Of a stretch of DNA of 64,000 nucleotides, positions 1 to 7,544 are shown one piece after another. A program made the position numbers and the translations under genes. Source of the stretch: Chlamydiales bacterium (GTDB lineage Bacteria; Chlamydiota; Chlamydiia; Chlamydiales; Simkaniaceae); contig JACKPO010000006.1 in NCBI GenBank assembly GCA_024233515.1, positions 61,038 to 125,037 on the forward strand. The letters are read 5' to 3'. Every line of letters starts with the position of its first letter. Position 1 is the first letter of the stretch. A model generated the notes under the pieces. That model saw nothing but the letters and a program-made list of their open reading frames with translations, was not told where the DNA came from and searched no databases.

Positions 1-211
1 TCTTTCTAAAACGGGCCATCAGAAATAGTGATCCCCACAAAACGAGATGGAGGGGAGGGAAAATTAAGAGACTGAGCACTTTGGATAGAGGTTTTAAGTG
101 GGGAATAAGATGAGTGAGAATCGCGCGGTCTAAATAGAAGTAGGCGATCACTCCTATCAGAGAGAAAAAAAGGGCTTTTCGAAAAGGGCGAATCTCACTA
201 AGGTTATCCAT
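1..211 (-). CDS. Membrane protein, N-terminal fragment (runs off left edge)
   Basis: The reading frame is open from an ATG at 211 to the window edge and gives 70 residues. A short polar start (MDNLSEIRPFRK) is followed by a hydrophobic segment (about residues 13-27) and a second one (about 48-66), so this is an integral membrane protein of the inner membrane. The layout would suit a PAP2-type phosphatase or similar lipid enzyme, but no signature lies in the visible part and I do not assign a family. It is divergent from proC with only 46 bases between the start codons, so the two share a promoter region. No good Shine-Dalgarno is visible before this ATG. Confidence 0.6.
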   Translation of the reverse strand, partial: MDNLSEIRPFRKALFFSLIGVIAYFYLDRAILTHLIPHLKPLSKVLSLLIFPPLHLVLWGSLFLMARFRK

Positions 212-257
212 AGGTTAAAAAGTAGCAATTGAGATGAAATAGCGCAAGGATGAAGAG

Positions 258-1037
258 ATGAAAATTGGTATCGTAGGACTCGGAGCTATGGGAAGTGCCA
301 TGGCACGGATTATTCTCGAGAAAGATGAGTTGGCTCTCTATAGCCGCAGCCCTGATAAGGTCGCGATGTTTGCTAAAGAGCATGGAGGAAAGGTGTGTCA
401 GTCTTTAGAAGAGTTGGCTCAGTTTTCTGAAGCGATTGTCATTGCGGTCAAGCCGAAGCAGCTTGCTCTTGTGGCGGAAGATCTCGATCCGCTTATAAAA
501 AAAGAGACCCTCCTTTTGAGCATTTTAGGGGGCGTTTCTCTCGAAACGTTAAAAGATCGGTTTTCCAATGGAATTCCCTTTAGGATCATGCCCAATCTCC
601 CCCTTTTATGCAAAAAAGGGATGATTGGAGTCGCAGAAGAAGAGGGGATTGACCCCCAGCTTAAGAAGAAGGTAGAGACTCTTTTGGAGAGGATGGGAAC
701 GGTTGCTTGGCTTGAAGAAGAGCTGATGAATAACTTTGCTTCCCTTACAGGTTCCAATCCTGCACTGATTTACGTACTGATTGAGGCCATGGTTGATGCA
801 GGGATTCGACTCGGATTTAAGGCAGATGTTGCTCTTGATTATGTTCTTAAAACGATAGAGGGTTCCGTCAAGCTTGTTCAGGAAACAGGGAAGTCGCCTC
901 AAGAATTGCGTCATCAAGTCTGTTCTCCAGGAGGAACCTCAATTGTTGGAGTGGAAACGCTTGAATCAGAGGGGGTCCGCTTTGGGATTATGGAAGCGCT
1001 TAAACATATAGCTGAAGCTGCGGAAAAGAAGCATTAA
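258..1037 (+). CDS. proC: Pyrroline-5-carboxylate reductase
   Basis: Last step of proline synthesis: reduces 1-pyrroline-5-carboxylate to proline with NAD(P)H in the cytosol. The 259-residue product has the usual family length. Residues 4-9 carry the dinucleotide-binding GxGxMG motif (GLGAMG). The C-terminal dimerisation domain carries the family signature: LTGSNPALIYVLIEA at about 164-178 and SPGGTSIVG at about 222-230. Normally the first part reads GSGPAY; the Asn-Pro variant here is a small deviation. The start has a purine-rich site (AAGGATGAAGAG) just upstream. The gene stands alone, divergent from the membrane protein at 1-211, and its last 38 bases overlap the end of the convergent gene at 1000-2403. 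Confidence 0.93.
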   Translation: MKIGIVGLGAMGSAMARIILEKDELALYSRSPDKVAMFAKEHGGKVCQSLEELAQFSEAIVIAVKPKQLALVAEDLDPLIKKETLLLSILGGVSLETLKDRFSNGIPFRIMPNLPLLCKKGMIGVAEEEGIDPQLKKKVETLLERMGTVAWLEEELMNNFASLTGSNPALIYVLIEAMVDAGIRLGFKADVALDYVLKTIEGSVKLVQETGKSPQELRHQVCSPGGTSIVGVETLESEGVRFGIMEALKHIAEAAEKKH

Positions 1038-2403
1038 TCTCTTTTTTGCTTGAGGGCTTAAACCCTTTTTTGCTCAGATCGAGTTGCTGCGTGTAGGCGT
1101 GTTTTTCACGCACCATTTCGACAGGTGTGATTCCTCTTCTATATTTGTGCTTAATTTCAGGGTAGCGGGGAGTCTCTGCGAAGATCTTTTTCCGAATGAA
1201 TTCAGGAAGGATCTTTTGAGGCTCAAAGCTCCACCCTCGGGAATCGAGTGTTCCTGAGAACACTCCAGCTCGTGCAAGAGCAATTGTCATGGCAACTCCT
1301 GCTAAGATGTAAGGGATGGTCACAGGAATGGCAATTGCCATGGCAAGAAGAGAAAGCCCTGCAATCACAAGGGCTGCCATTCCTAAAATATGGACCAATT
1401 GCTTTTTTGAGGATTGGGCATAGATATCATCGGCTAACTTAAGCCCTTCTCGAATGGCACCTGGATCCTTCTCGACAATCCCTTTGAGAAGAGGATCGAT
1501 CGTTTGATTGGCTTCATCGACCATCCAAGGGCGAATGCGGCGGGCTAACTTTTTCTTTTTGGTGATCGAGAGGTTTTGTAATTCTTTGAACATCCCAGAA
1601 ATAAAGTCTTCTTCTTTAAGTCCCTGCCCCGCAAGTCGATCGTAGATCTCTAAGATCTCGCTTGTGTGGACATGAAGATAATCATCGCGAAGTTTCGCAA
1701 GATTTGGAATCAGCGCTTGCCGACTGATCTCTTCTAAAGCGGGCCGGTAATGATTCAAGATCGAAGGAGTCAGGTGAGGCTGCTTGCGCACCTCATTGCG
1801 AATCTCAGTCATCAGCTCTTTGACAATCGTTCCTTGCTCAGCCCCGAAAAGACGCTCTAACATCTCGGGCTTTTCTTCGAGGAGTTCTGGCATGCAATCA
1901 ATCGCTGTCCGCGACTGATGATTTTCTTGAAAATCGATCATATGACGCAGGTGGGAGAGAAACTCGAAATCGAATTTCTCTTCAAAGCGAGCTTGTCGTC
2001 TGTACGAGACTGCATCAACGATTCCTTCAAAGACGCAAAGAAGGAGTCCCGTGATGAGTGTAACGTGTCCAACGACCTTAGGAATATTCGTAACAAGACC
2101 AAATCCTGCCAGATATCCAACAACCGTTCCGGAGGCGCTCGTTAGGTTCATGGGGATCCCGATCAATCTCATCGTAGCGTCAGCGATTTCTTCATGGTCG
2201 CCTCGATTGATCGCCTCGATGAGTGCTTTCAAGGTGTAATAAGTATCGGCCGGAATATAGAGAAGATTAGATCCACCCGCATAGTTTGAGACTGCGCCAC
2301 CCTCATAGACGGTGAGGTCTTCGGCTTTTTCGTCCCCATTATGGTAATCGGCAAGGTGGGGAGCAAGGAATTTCAAGCTGTCAGTTGCGCCTGTAACACT
2401 CAT
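1000..2403 (-). CDS. Orphan membrane protein, 467 residues, unknown function
   Basis: I do not recognise a family. The N-terminal 65 residues are polar. A hydrophobic, glycine-rich region follows at about 88-130 (two segments), then a long charged, probably helical middle (about 135-330), then a second pair of hydrophobic segments at about 338-378 and a basic tail. Two paired hydrophobic hairpins on a cytosolic helical body resemble the bilobed segments of chlamydial inclusion-membrane proteins, but this is only an analogy. The gene is isolated, has its own promoter with a TATAAT box about 35 bases upstream of the ATG, and its 3' end overlaps proC. It looks like a lineage-specific gene and may be a secreted effector. 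Confidence 0.7.
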   Translation of the reverse strand: MSVTGATDSLKFLAPHLADYHNGDEKAEDLTVYEGGAVSNYAGGSNLLYIPADTYYTLKALIEAINRGDHEEIADATMRLIGIPMNLTSASGTVVGYLAGFGLVTNIPKVVGHVTLITGLLLCVFEGIVDAVSYRRQARFEEKFDFEFLSHLRHMIDFQENHQSRTAIDCMPELLEEKPEMLERLFGAEQGTIVKELMTEIRNEVRKQPHLTPSILNHYRPALEEISRQALIPNLAKLRDDYLHVHTSEILEIYDRLAGQGLKEEDFISGMFKELQNLSITKKKKLARRIRPWMVDEANQTIDPLLKGIVEKDPGAIREGLKLADDIYAQSSKKQLVHILGMAALVIAGLSLLAMAIAIPVTIPYILAGVAMTIALARAGVFSGTLDSRGWSFEPQKILPEFIRKKIFAETPRYPEIKHKYRRGITPVEMVREKHAYTQQLDLSKKGFKPSSKKEINASFPQLQLYV

Positions 2404-2437
2404 TTTTTACTACACTTTTTATCTTTTTTATCGTCTT

Positions 2438-2446
2438 ATTATAACA
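2438..2446 (-). promoter_or_regulatory. Extended -10 promoter of the orphan membrane protein
   Basis: On the minus strand the bases read TGTTATAAT, a perfect -10 hexamer preceded by the TG of an extended -10 element, 35 bases before the ATG at 2403. No convincing -35 box is 16-18 bases upstream, which is normal for extended -10 promoters. The surrounding 2404-2570 gap is very AT-rich and also holds the start region of the divergent superoxide dismutase. Confidence 0.5.
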
Positions 2447-2570
2447 TAAAAAAAATTGTACATAAATCGTTATTATACAATTTTATAGTAATAAAAATTT
2501 TACTATTTAATAAAAGTAAGAATTAAAATTTTAGCTACCATTTTTTCAAGTATTTATTTAACATAAGGGG

Positions 2571-3206
2571 ATGAAAACACTCGCTATATTGATCATCTTT
2601 TTTTTAATCTCATCTCTTGATGCTGGGACCTACCTGGCAAAAGACTATTCCCATCTCTTGGGCCATCTTAAAGGGTTAAGCGATCCTCTTTTAAAGATGC
2701 ATTTCACTCTCTATCAAGGATATGTGAAAAATAGCAATGCGATTGAGGAGACCCTCAAGGAGATGGAGAAAGAGGGGAGGGACCAAACGATCGCTTATGG
2801 GGCTCTGAAGCGGCGGTTTGGCTTCGAATATGATGGGATGGTTCTCCATGAGCTCTACTTCGAAAACTTAGGAGGAGAGAATCTCCTCCTAAAAAAGGAT
2901 CAGCCTCTCTATCAGCTGATCGAAAGGGATTTTGGGTCTTTTGAGAGATGGAGAAAGGATTTCCTCGCGACAGGGATGATCCGGGGAATCGGGTGGGTGA
3001 TTCTCTATCAAGATTTCAGAGGGATTCTCCATAACGTTTGGGTGGATGAACACCAGATTAACCATCTGGCTGGAGCACGACCTCTACTCGTCATGGATGT
3101 CTGGGAACATGCTTACATTACAGAGTATGGCTTAGACCGGAAAGGCTATCTTGAGGCGTTCTATTCAAACATCAACTGGGATCGAGTTGCTTCCCGGTTA
3201 AAATAG
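2571..3206 (+). CDS. Exported Fe/Mn superoxide dismutase
   Basis: Converts superoxide to oxygen and hydrogen peroxide. The family signature DVWEHAY is present at about 183-189 and supplies the Asp and His metal ligands. The other two His ligands are plausibly in KMHFTLYQ (about residue 44) and VLHELYFENL (about 94), and GWVILYQD matches the core beta-sheet. The length of 211 is normal once the leader is removed. The oddity is the N-terminus: MKTLAILIIFFLISSLDA is a clear signal peptide or lipoprotein-like leader, so the enzyme is likely periplasmic or envelope-attached. Most Fe/Mn enzymes are cytosolic, and exported dismutases are more often the Cu/Zn type. AAGGGG immediately upstream serves as the ribosome site. 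Confidence 0.85.
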   Translation: MKTLAILIIFFLISSLDAGTYLAKDYSHLLGHLKGLSDPLLKMHFTLYQGYVKNSNAIEETLKEMEKEGRDQTIAYGALKRRFGFEYDGMVLHELYFENLGGENLLLKKDQPLYQLIERDFGSFERWRKDFLATGMIRGIGWVILYQDFRGILHNVWVDEHQINHLAGARPLLVMDVWEHAYITEYGLDRKGYLEAFYSNINWDRVASRLK

Positions 3207-3218
3207 TTCCTTATTGTC

Positions 3219-3569
3219 TCAGCCCTTCACAAGTTTTTTGAGTTTATAGAGCTGAAAAATCATCAATAGAAGGACAAACGAGGTAACGAGAAGCATCATC
3301 CCTGCAGGGAAAAACTTTTGAGAGGTAAGATAGCGGTAACTAAAGAAGGTGTCGAGGACCAGGGTGGTGAGAAGGGTCAAGATGAGTCCGTACCGGTGAA
3401 AAGTCAATGTTTTAATGCTAGTAAATAAAAGGGTCAGTCCAAAGAACGTTCCCGCAATTAATGAAGGTGTACTTTGCTTCATCGCAAAGCCCATCACGCC
3501 CCCTGTAAAAACTAAGATGGCGTAAAAAAGAGTGATAAGACCAATTGTTTTGAATATCCGTTTTTCCAT
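3219..3569 (-). CDS. TMEM14/UPF0136-type small membrane protein
   Basis: A 116-residue protein with four hydrophobic segments (about 8-28, 34-52, 58-78 and 85-108). The glycine-rich pattern GGVMGFAMKQSTPSLIAG matches the core of the TMEM14 family, whose members carry GGxxG and SxxSLxAG motifs. The family is known for small mitochondrial, plastid and bacterial membrane proteins. Some eukaryotic members move haem precursors or fatty acids, but the bacterial role is not established. The gene converges on the dismutase with only 12 bases between the stops. The family call rests on motif reading alone. Confidence 0.65.
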   Translation of the reverse strand: MEKRIFKTIGLITLFYAILVFTGGVMGFAMKQSTPSLIAGTFFGLTLLFTSIKTLTFHRYGLILTLLTTLVLDTFFSYRYLTSQKFFPAGMMLLVTSFVLLLMIFQLYKLKKLVKG

Positions 3570-3750
3570 GAGACTATCCCACCAATAGAGATTTTAGATT
3601 TTTGAAGTTGTTTGGGTTCTCTAATCGCGCTTTTGGTCAACCTTTTTTTGCGCGTAGCGCAAGTCCGCGACGCGACGCGGAGCTCTTCGGGGGAGCTCAG
3701 TGCTGTCGCAGCAAGGACTTCTTTCTTTTTCATATTTTTTTCCATTCTTT
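3570..3750. other. Non-coding gap with a GC-rich structured patch
   Basis: No supported gene here. Bases 3644-3720 are much richer in G+C than their surroundings and contain several short palindromes: GCGC-gta-GCGC at about 3650, and GAGCTC-ttcgggg-GAGCTC at about 3680-3698. The open frame crossing it on the minus strand is low complexity and not believable. It may be a repeat relic left beside the insertion sequence. Confidence 0.35.
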
Positions 3751-3983
3751 ACAATAGGTCTTTTGAGAAAAGTTTCCAGGGTTCTCTCCGGGATCTTTCT
3801 ATGAGGAATGTCTTTTTCCTCGTCCCAACATACTCTTCGAAGAATGAGTAGGACAATGTATAAAACGGCGTCTTACTTGCGCCAACCCAAACGCGTCTCT
3901 TACTCTTCTTCGGGCTTTTCTCAAAAAACTTTAGAACTAATGCTTTATCTCCAGTTTACTATTCTAGTTTCATTGTGTTTTTT
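3751..3983 (-). ncRNA. Candidate bridge (seek) RNA region of the IS110-family element
   Basis: IS110-family recombinases use a structured RNA from the element's non-coding end to pair target and donor DNA. In the IS1111 branch it is encoded 3' of the transposase, which here is this 233-base segment. It contains local hairpins such as TACTC-(10)-GAGTA at 3831-3850. The loops that would specify target and donor were not resolved, so the exact RNA limits are unknown. This is inference from family knowledge. Confidence 0.3.
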
Positions 3984-5018
3984 TTAAGCTGCTTGCTTTT
4001 CTTCACCGTAAATAAAATCTGCTTCATTTAAAAGCATTTTGTGCATGATTATTGCCAGTTTTCTTCCTACAGCCATAGACGCTTTTTTCATCCCATGCTT
4101 CCTGTATATCTTTATGCCCCATGCTTTGAGCTTGCTCCATTTTTTCGATCGCGTTAATAACACCAACCCTCCTTCATTCAGCAATGTTCTTACCTCTACT
4201 GATCCACATTTTGAAACTCTCCCCTGCCTCTGAGTTTCCCCTGAGGAATATTGTTTCGGCGTCATTCCCAAATAGGCCCCCACCTGCTTCGACTTCTTAA
4301 ATCGCTTTGGATTCCCGATCTCTACTGCATAACTCAGGGCTGTTATTGCTCCTATCCCAGGAATTGTCATCAGTCTTTTTACGGCTTGATCTTCTTTTGC
4401 TAAAGTTTCTACTTTTTGCGTTAGTTCTTTTAATTCTCTTAAGATTTGTTCATAACATCTTAAAAGCCTGTCAATTCCTTCTTGAGCTATTATCTGATTG
4501 TTTTTCAGCGCCTTTCTTGCATTCTCGGCAAAAGATTTTTCTCCACTCGACTGGAGTCTAATCCCATAGGTTTTTAGAAAGCCTCTTATAGAGTTCGATA
4601 TTTGCACTTTTTGGGTTACCAACAAACGACGGCAACCAAGCAAAGTCCCTATTTCTAATTCCTTTGCAGATCTTTCTGTGACTTCTTTGTATAATCCACT
4701 CCTCATTGCTGAAGCTATTCCTCTGGCATCATTTTTATCGGTTTTGTTAATCTGCACTGACAGCAGTGTTGCCATTTTCCTCGCATCTATACAGATGGCT
4801 GGAATTGACAAAGCTTTCAGTTCACTAAGCAGCCAATGACATAAACTACCACTTTCAAGGCCTACTTTTGCTATTTCAACTTCGAATTTCTTTATGTATT
4901 TTGCAATGAGTTCTGGCTCGGTTTTTGTTTTTCCCTGGGCTATGATTTTTCCTGTCTCATCCTCGATGCAGATAAAAGTCTCTTTCATAGAAATGTCTAA
5001 TCCAACATAATGTCTCAT
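3984..5018 (-). CDS. IS110-family DEDD transposase/recombinase
   Basis: The 344-residue protein has the family's usual length and both of its domains. The N-terminal RuvC-like DEDD domain carries GLDIS (Asp at about 8), VGLESG (Glu at about 55) and KTDKNDA (two Asp at about 94-97). The C-terminal Transposase_20 domain (about 210-300) carries the helix-hairpin-helix-like IPGIGAITAL and the motif QVGAYLGMTPKQYSSGE. It recombines DNA through a phosphoserine-like intermediate and is guided by an RNA from its own element. The frame is complete, with a purine-rich ribosome site (AAAGGAG) before the ATG. Its neighbours, the orphan GC-rich gap and tsaC, are unrelated to it. Confidence 0.93.
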   Translation of the reverse strand: MRHYVGLDISMKETFICIEDETGKIIAQGKTKTEPELIAKYIKKFEVEIAKVGLESGSLCHWLLSELKALSIPAICIDARKMATLLSVQINKTDKNDARGIASAMRSGLYKEVTERSAKELEIGTLLGCRRLLVTQKVQISNSIRGFLKTYGIRLQSSGEKSFAENARKALKNNQIIAQEGIDRLLRCYEQILRELKELTQKVETLAKEDQAVKRLMTIPGIGAITALSYAVEIGNPKRFKKSKQVGAYLGMTPKQYSSGETQRQGRVSKCGSVEVRTLLNEGGLVLLTRSKKWSKLKAWGIKIYRKHGMKKASMAVGRKLAIIMHKMLLNEADFIYGEEKQAA

Positions 5019-5175
5019 TGGTTACTCCTTTTGTTTTGGTCATTAAAGACCGGTTTTTTTGCAGAGTCTAATCTACTGCGCTTAAAGGGGTAACCTTTTT
5101 TTCTACCATCGACGACTGTTCGCCTTTGGCTTCAAGCGCGATTACAGTATGTATAAAAAGAGAGACCTAATTTTG

Positions 5176-5341
5176 GAGAAAAAGGCTCGAAAAGATAATG
5201 GGTAGAATAGTAGGCATGGTCTCATGCATTCATTTTACCTGACACAATTTGGTTTGCAAGAAAAAAATAGTTTTTTTTTGTATTGTTTTAAAAATAGAGA
5301 ATCGTAATAATCGTTTGTCGTATTTATAGATCAAGGCGATT
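5176..5341. other. Gap between insertion sequence and tsaC
   Basis: AT-rich, with no open frame of interest. Bases 5283-5310 read TTGTTT, 16 bases, then TAATAA, a plausible though not strong promoter for the downstream tsaC gene, 32 bases before its ATG. Nothing else is supported. Confidence 0.35.
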
Positions 5342-6298
5342 ATGTATACCGAGTATTTTGGACCGATTCATAGAGACAAATTAACAGATCTAGAAAACCC
5401 TTCGCGCAAACTGCAACAAGGGGGAATTGTAGCGTTCCCGACTGAGACTGTTTATGGACTTGGAGCCTCGATACTCAATGATGCAGCTCTTAAACGTCTT
5501 TTTGATGTCAAAGGGAGGGAAGAAACTCATTCCCTACCCGTACAAGTGGCGAATTTGGATCAACTGAAATTCGTCGTCCAAGAGATTCCTCAAGAAGCTC
5601 AAGTTCTTGCGAATCATTTTTTACCAGGCCCCCTAACACTCATCCTAAAGAAACACCCCAATCTTTCATCTGTGATTACTGGAGGAAAGGAGACTGTTGC
5701 GGTGCGCTATTGTTCTGATCCAATTGCAAGGCGACTCGTCGAACTGACTGGCTGTCCCCTTGCAGTCCCTTCAGCAAACATCACGGGAAGACCGAGCCCC
5801 ACCAAAGCAAGTCATGTTCTAGAAGACTTAAATGGTCTGATCGATGCCGTTGTTGATGGAGGAGAAACAGAATTAGGAATGGAGTCAACGGTGATCTCTC
5901 TAGAAGATCCTTACCGGCCAACGATTCTCCGTTTCGGAGTCATTCAACAAAAACAGATCGAAACAGCGCTCAATAGGACCATTCATGTCCATCCTCTTGC
6001 CCTGACCCTAAATGGCAGCGCTTCGTTTAAAAAACTACGTTCGGCCGTCCGTCTCTTCTCTTCTTGGGAAGAAATGAAGATTTATCTTAAGCTCAGCCCT
6101 GCTAGCAAACGGATGATTATGAGCAAAGAGAGCTCACCTATCCAAGGGGATCATTTCCATCTCGATGGAAAAAATCTCTACGAAGGGCTGCGCATTGCTG
6201 ATCGCGATGGGTATGCGGAGGTTCTCGTTCTTTGTAGCCCTGAACTCAAAAAAGACATCATCCTGCTTAACAAACTCAAACAAATCGCCCGCACCTAG
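5342..6298 (+). CDS. tsaC: Threonylcarbamoyl-AMP synthase, Sua5 type
   Basis: Makes L-threonylcarbamoyladenylate from threonine, bicarbonate and ATP, the first step of t6A37 modification in tRNAs that read ANN codons. The YrdC domain spans about residues 20-205: GGIVAFPTETVYGLGA (26-41), KGREETHSLPVQV (58-70), FLPGPLTLIL (93-102) and PSANITGRPSPT (about 141-152). About 110 further residues follow, as in the Sua5 form, but here this domain is divergent. The family usually writes KxRP in the second motif, and this protein has KGREETHSLP. ATG 5342 is preceded by AAGG at good spacing. The gene is monocistronic, and a hairpin repeat begins on its stop codon. Confidence 0.9.
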   Translation: MYTEYFGPIHRDKLTDLENPSRKLQQGGIVAFPTETVYGLGASILNDAALKRLFDVKGREETHSLPVQVANLDQLKFVVQEIPQEAQVLANHFLPGPLTLILKKHPNLSSVITGGKETVAVRYCSDPIARRLVELTGCPLAVPSANITGRPSPTKASHVLEDLNGLIDAVVDGGETELGMESTVISLEDPYRPTILRFGVIQQKQIETALNRTIHVHPLALTLNGSASFKKLRSAVRLFSSWEEMKIYLKLSPASKRMIMSKESSPIQGDHFHLDGKNLYEGLRIADRDGYAEVLVLCSPELKKDIILLNKLKQIART

Positions 6299-6401
6299 AT
6301 TCATAGCTGCTAAGTCAAATCGCCTCTTAGTCGTGACCTCGTGTCTCATACACTGTGGTCACTCCTGCGAGACGATTTTACAAAAGCAGCTATGAATCTA
6401 G
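6295..6401. repeat. Hairpin repeat with perfect 17-bp arms, copy 1
   Basis: CTAGATTCATAGCTGCT at 6295-6311 is perfectly complementary to AGCAGCTATGAATCTAG at 6385-6401. Inside lie nested pairs AAATCG/CGATTT, GTGACC/GGTCAC and GTGT/ACAC, so the whole 107 bases can fold into one long hairpin. The left arm starts inside the stop codon region of tsaC. It may end tsaC transcripts, but there is no U-run. A miniature mobile element is the simplest reading. Confidence 0.65.
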
Positions 6402-6540
6402 CTAAGCCACCAGCTAAGTTGGATGACCACTTAGTCGTGACCTCGTGTCTCAACTACTAGCGGTCACTCCTGCGAGACGATTTTACACGAGCAGGTACAA
6501 GCCTAGTTGAAGCCACCAGCTAAGTGCGAATCACTTGCGA
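6402..6540. repeat. Decayed second copy of the hairpin repeat, plus a remnant
   Basis: Bases 6430-6490 repeat the core of copy 1 about 104-106 bases further on: CTTAGTCGTGACCTCGTG, then GGTCACTCCTGCGAGACG. The flanking words CCACCAGCTAAGT recur at about 6407-6419 and 6513-6525. The outer arms no longer pair, so this copy has decayed. A third fragment (CTAAGTGCGAATCACTTG) follows to 6540. Confidence 0.55.
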
Positions 6541-6564
6541 GAAAAATGCTAGAAGTTGCCACCA

Positions 6565-6963
6565 TTAGGGGGAGTTGAGCTCTTCGGAGATGTCTTCGAG
6601 AACATCGAAGAGGGGAACCTTCTTCTTGTGTCCGTATTTGAGGAAGTCTGAGAGGAGATGCATCAGGGCTGTTTCGGGATGATCTTCGCGGAAGGTGTTG
6701 GCAGCATCGAGGAGTGTTGTCTCACCAATGAAGGGTGCTCCCCAGGGGGTCGATAGCGCAAAGTGGAGGACTTCGGCTTGCTCTTTGAGCGAGCTCTCTT
6801 TTTTAGCGAGTGTTGCATCGGTGTCGAGCTTAAGGATATCGGCAGCGACTTTCCGGAGAAATTTCCCGTCTTTAAGAAGTGCGTCTTGTTTAAGGAGCAC
6901 TTCCCAATCGTCATGGAGTGCAAGGAGATCTGCTTTGAGTGTTTCAGCGATTTTTTGATTCAT
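6565..6963 (-). CDS. Conserved-looking small cytosolic protein, unknown
   Basis: A 132-residue acidic, helix-rich protein with no signal peptide, membrane segment or motif I know. The N-terminal half is heptad-like (LKADLLALHDDWEVLLKQD), which suggests a helical bundle. It lies 8 bases after the phosphatase gene on the same strand, so it is most likely the last gene of the operon that begins at 8317. AGGGGG lies just before the ATG as a ribosome site (read on the minus strand). No function is proposed. Confidence 0.65.
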   Translation of the reverse strand: MNQKIAETLKADLLALHDDWEVLLKQDALLKDGKFLRKVAADILKLDTDATLAKKESSLKEQAEVLHFALSTPWGAPFIGETTLLDAANTFREDHPETALMHLLSDFLKYGHKKKVPLFDVLEDISEELNSP

Positions 6964-6971
6964 AAAACCCC

Positions 6972-7544
6972 CTAATGTTTAAGGTGCGAAACATCATTCC
7001 AGAGTTTAAGTGCGCGCTGATTTTTTTCATAGCCTAAGATTGAAAGAGAGGCGGTATTTAAGGGGAAGCGGGATCCTTTTTCGAGTGGAATCTCAAGCCA
7101 AAGCATGGTGAGCGCTCGCGATAGATGTCCGCTGGTGAAAAGGGCAGTTTTTCCGTCGAGTCCTTCGAGTTTTTTAATGAGTCGTTCGACTCTTTTGGTG
7201 AGTGTTGCAATCGATTCCCCAGCAGGTGCTCCGTGGGTAAAAATATTCCATTCAGGAACGGTTTTTTGGATTTCTTCTGAGGTCATCCCTTCATAGGCTC
7301 CATAGTCCCATTCCACAAGATCTCTATCGACCACCCCATCAAACCCGCAAATATCGCAGGTTTCTTTTGCTCTTTTAAGGGGGCTTGTAAAAACATGGGA
7401 GAATTTGATTTTTTCGATTCTTCTTCCTAAAGAGGCGGCTTGGATTTCCCCTTTTTCAGTTAAGGGGACATCGGTGAGCCCGGTATGTTTTCCAGCCCGT
7501 GCCCACTCGGTTTCACCATGGCGAATGATATAGATCTCTTTCAC
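6972..7544 (-). CDS. Histidine-phosphatase (phosphoglycerate mutase-like) enzyme
   Basis: A single-domain member of the histidine phosphatase superfamily, 190 residues. The phospho-accepting motif is IIRHGETEW near the N-terminus. The second catalytic His is in FTSGHLSRAL, and LKRAKET and GAPAGES are further family positions. Such proteins remove phosphate from small metabolites; a true mutase is less likely because it is short and lacks the mutase insert. I chose the GTG at 7544 because it overlaps the upstream stop as GTGA, giving translational coupling, and the family motif then starts about 7 residues in. A longer in-frame ATG start at 7580 would overlap the upstream gene by 40 bases. Confidence 0.82.
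   Translation of the reverse strand: MKEIYIIRHGETEWARAGKHTGLTDVPLTEKGEIQAASLGRRIEKIKFSHVFTSPLKRAKETCDICGFDGVVDRDLVEWDYGAYEGMTSEEIQKTVPEWNIFTHGAPAGESIATLTKRVERLIKKLEGLDGKTALFTSGHLSRALTMLWLEIPLEKGSRFPLNTASLSILGYEKNQRALKLWNDVSHLKH

Larger units (their letters stand above)
3751..5175 (-). mobile_element. IS110-family (probably IS1111-group) insertion sequence
   Basis: The element consists of an intact DEDD transposase with about 230 non-coding bases downstream and about 155 upstream. The two outer regions share a short subterminal inverted repeat: AATAGGTCTTTT at about 3754-3765, and its partial complement GAGAGACCTAAT at about 5160-5171 (10 of 12 positions). Subterminal repeats and a long 3' non-coding part are typical of the IS1111 branch. 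No target duplication is expected for this family, so the exact ends cannot be read here and the coordinates are approximate. The transposase shows no frameshift, so the copy may be active. Confidence 0.6.

Noticed and set aside
3512..3745. Open frame on the minus strand overlapping the TMEM14 gene start
   Set aside because: Low-complexity, very basic peptide from a palindrome-rich repeat; no ribosome site, and it overlaps a gene with better support.
5038..5060. GGTC-attaaa-GACC followed by T-run before the transposase
   Set aside because: Only four base pairs; could be part of the insertion sequence end. Not a convincing terminator.
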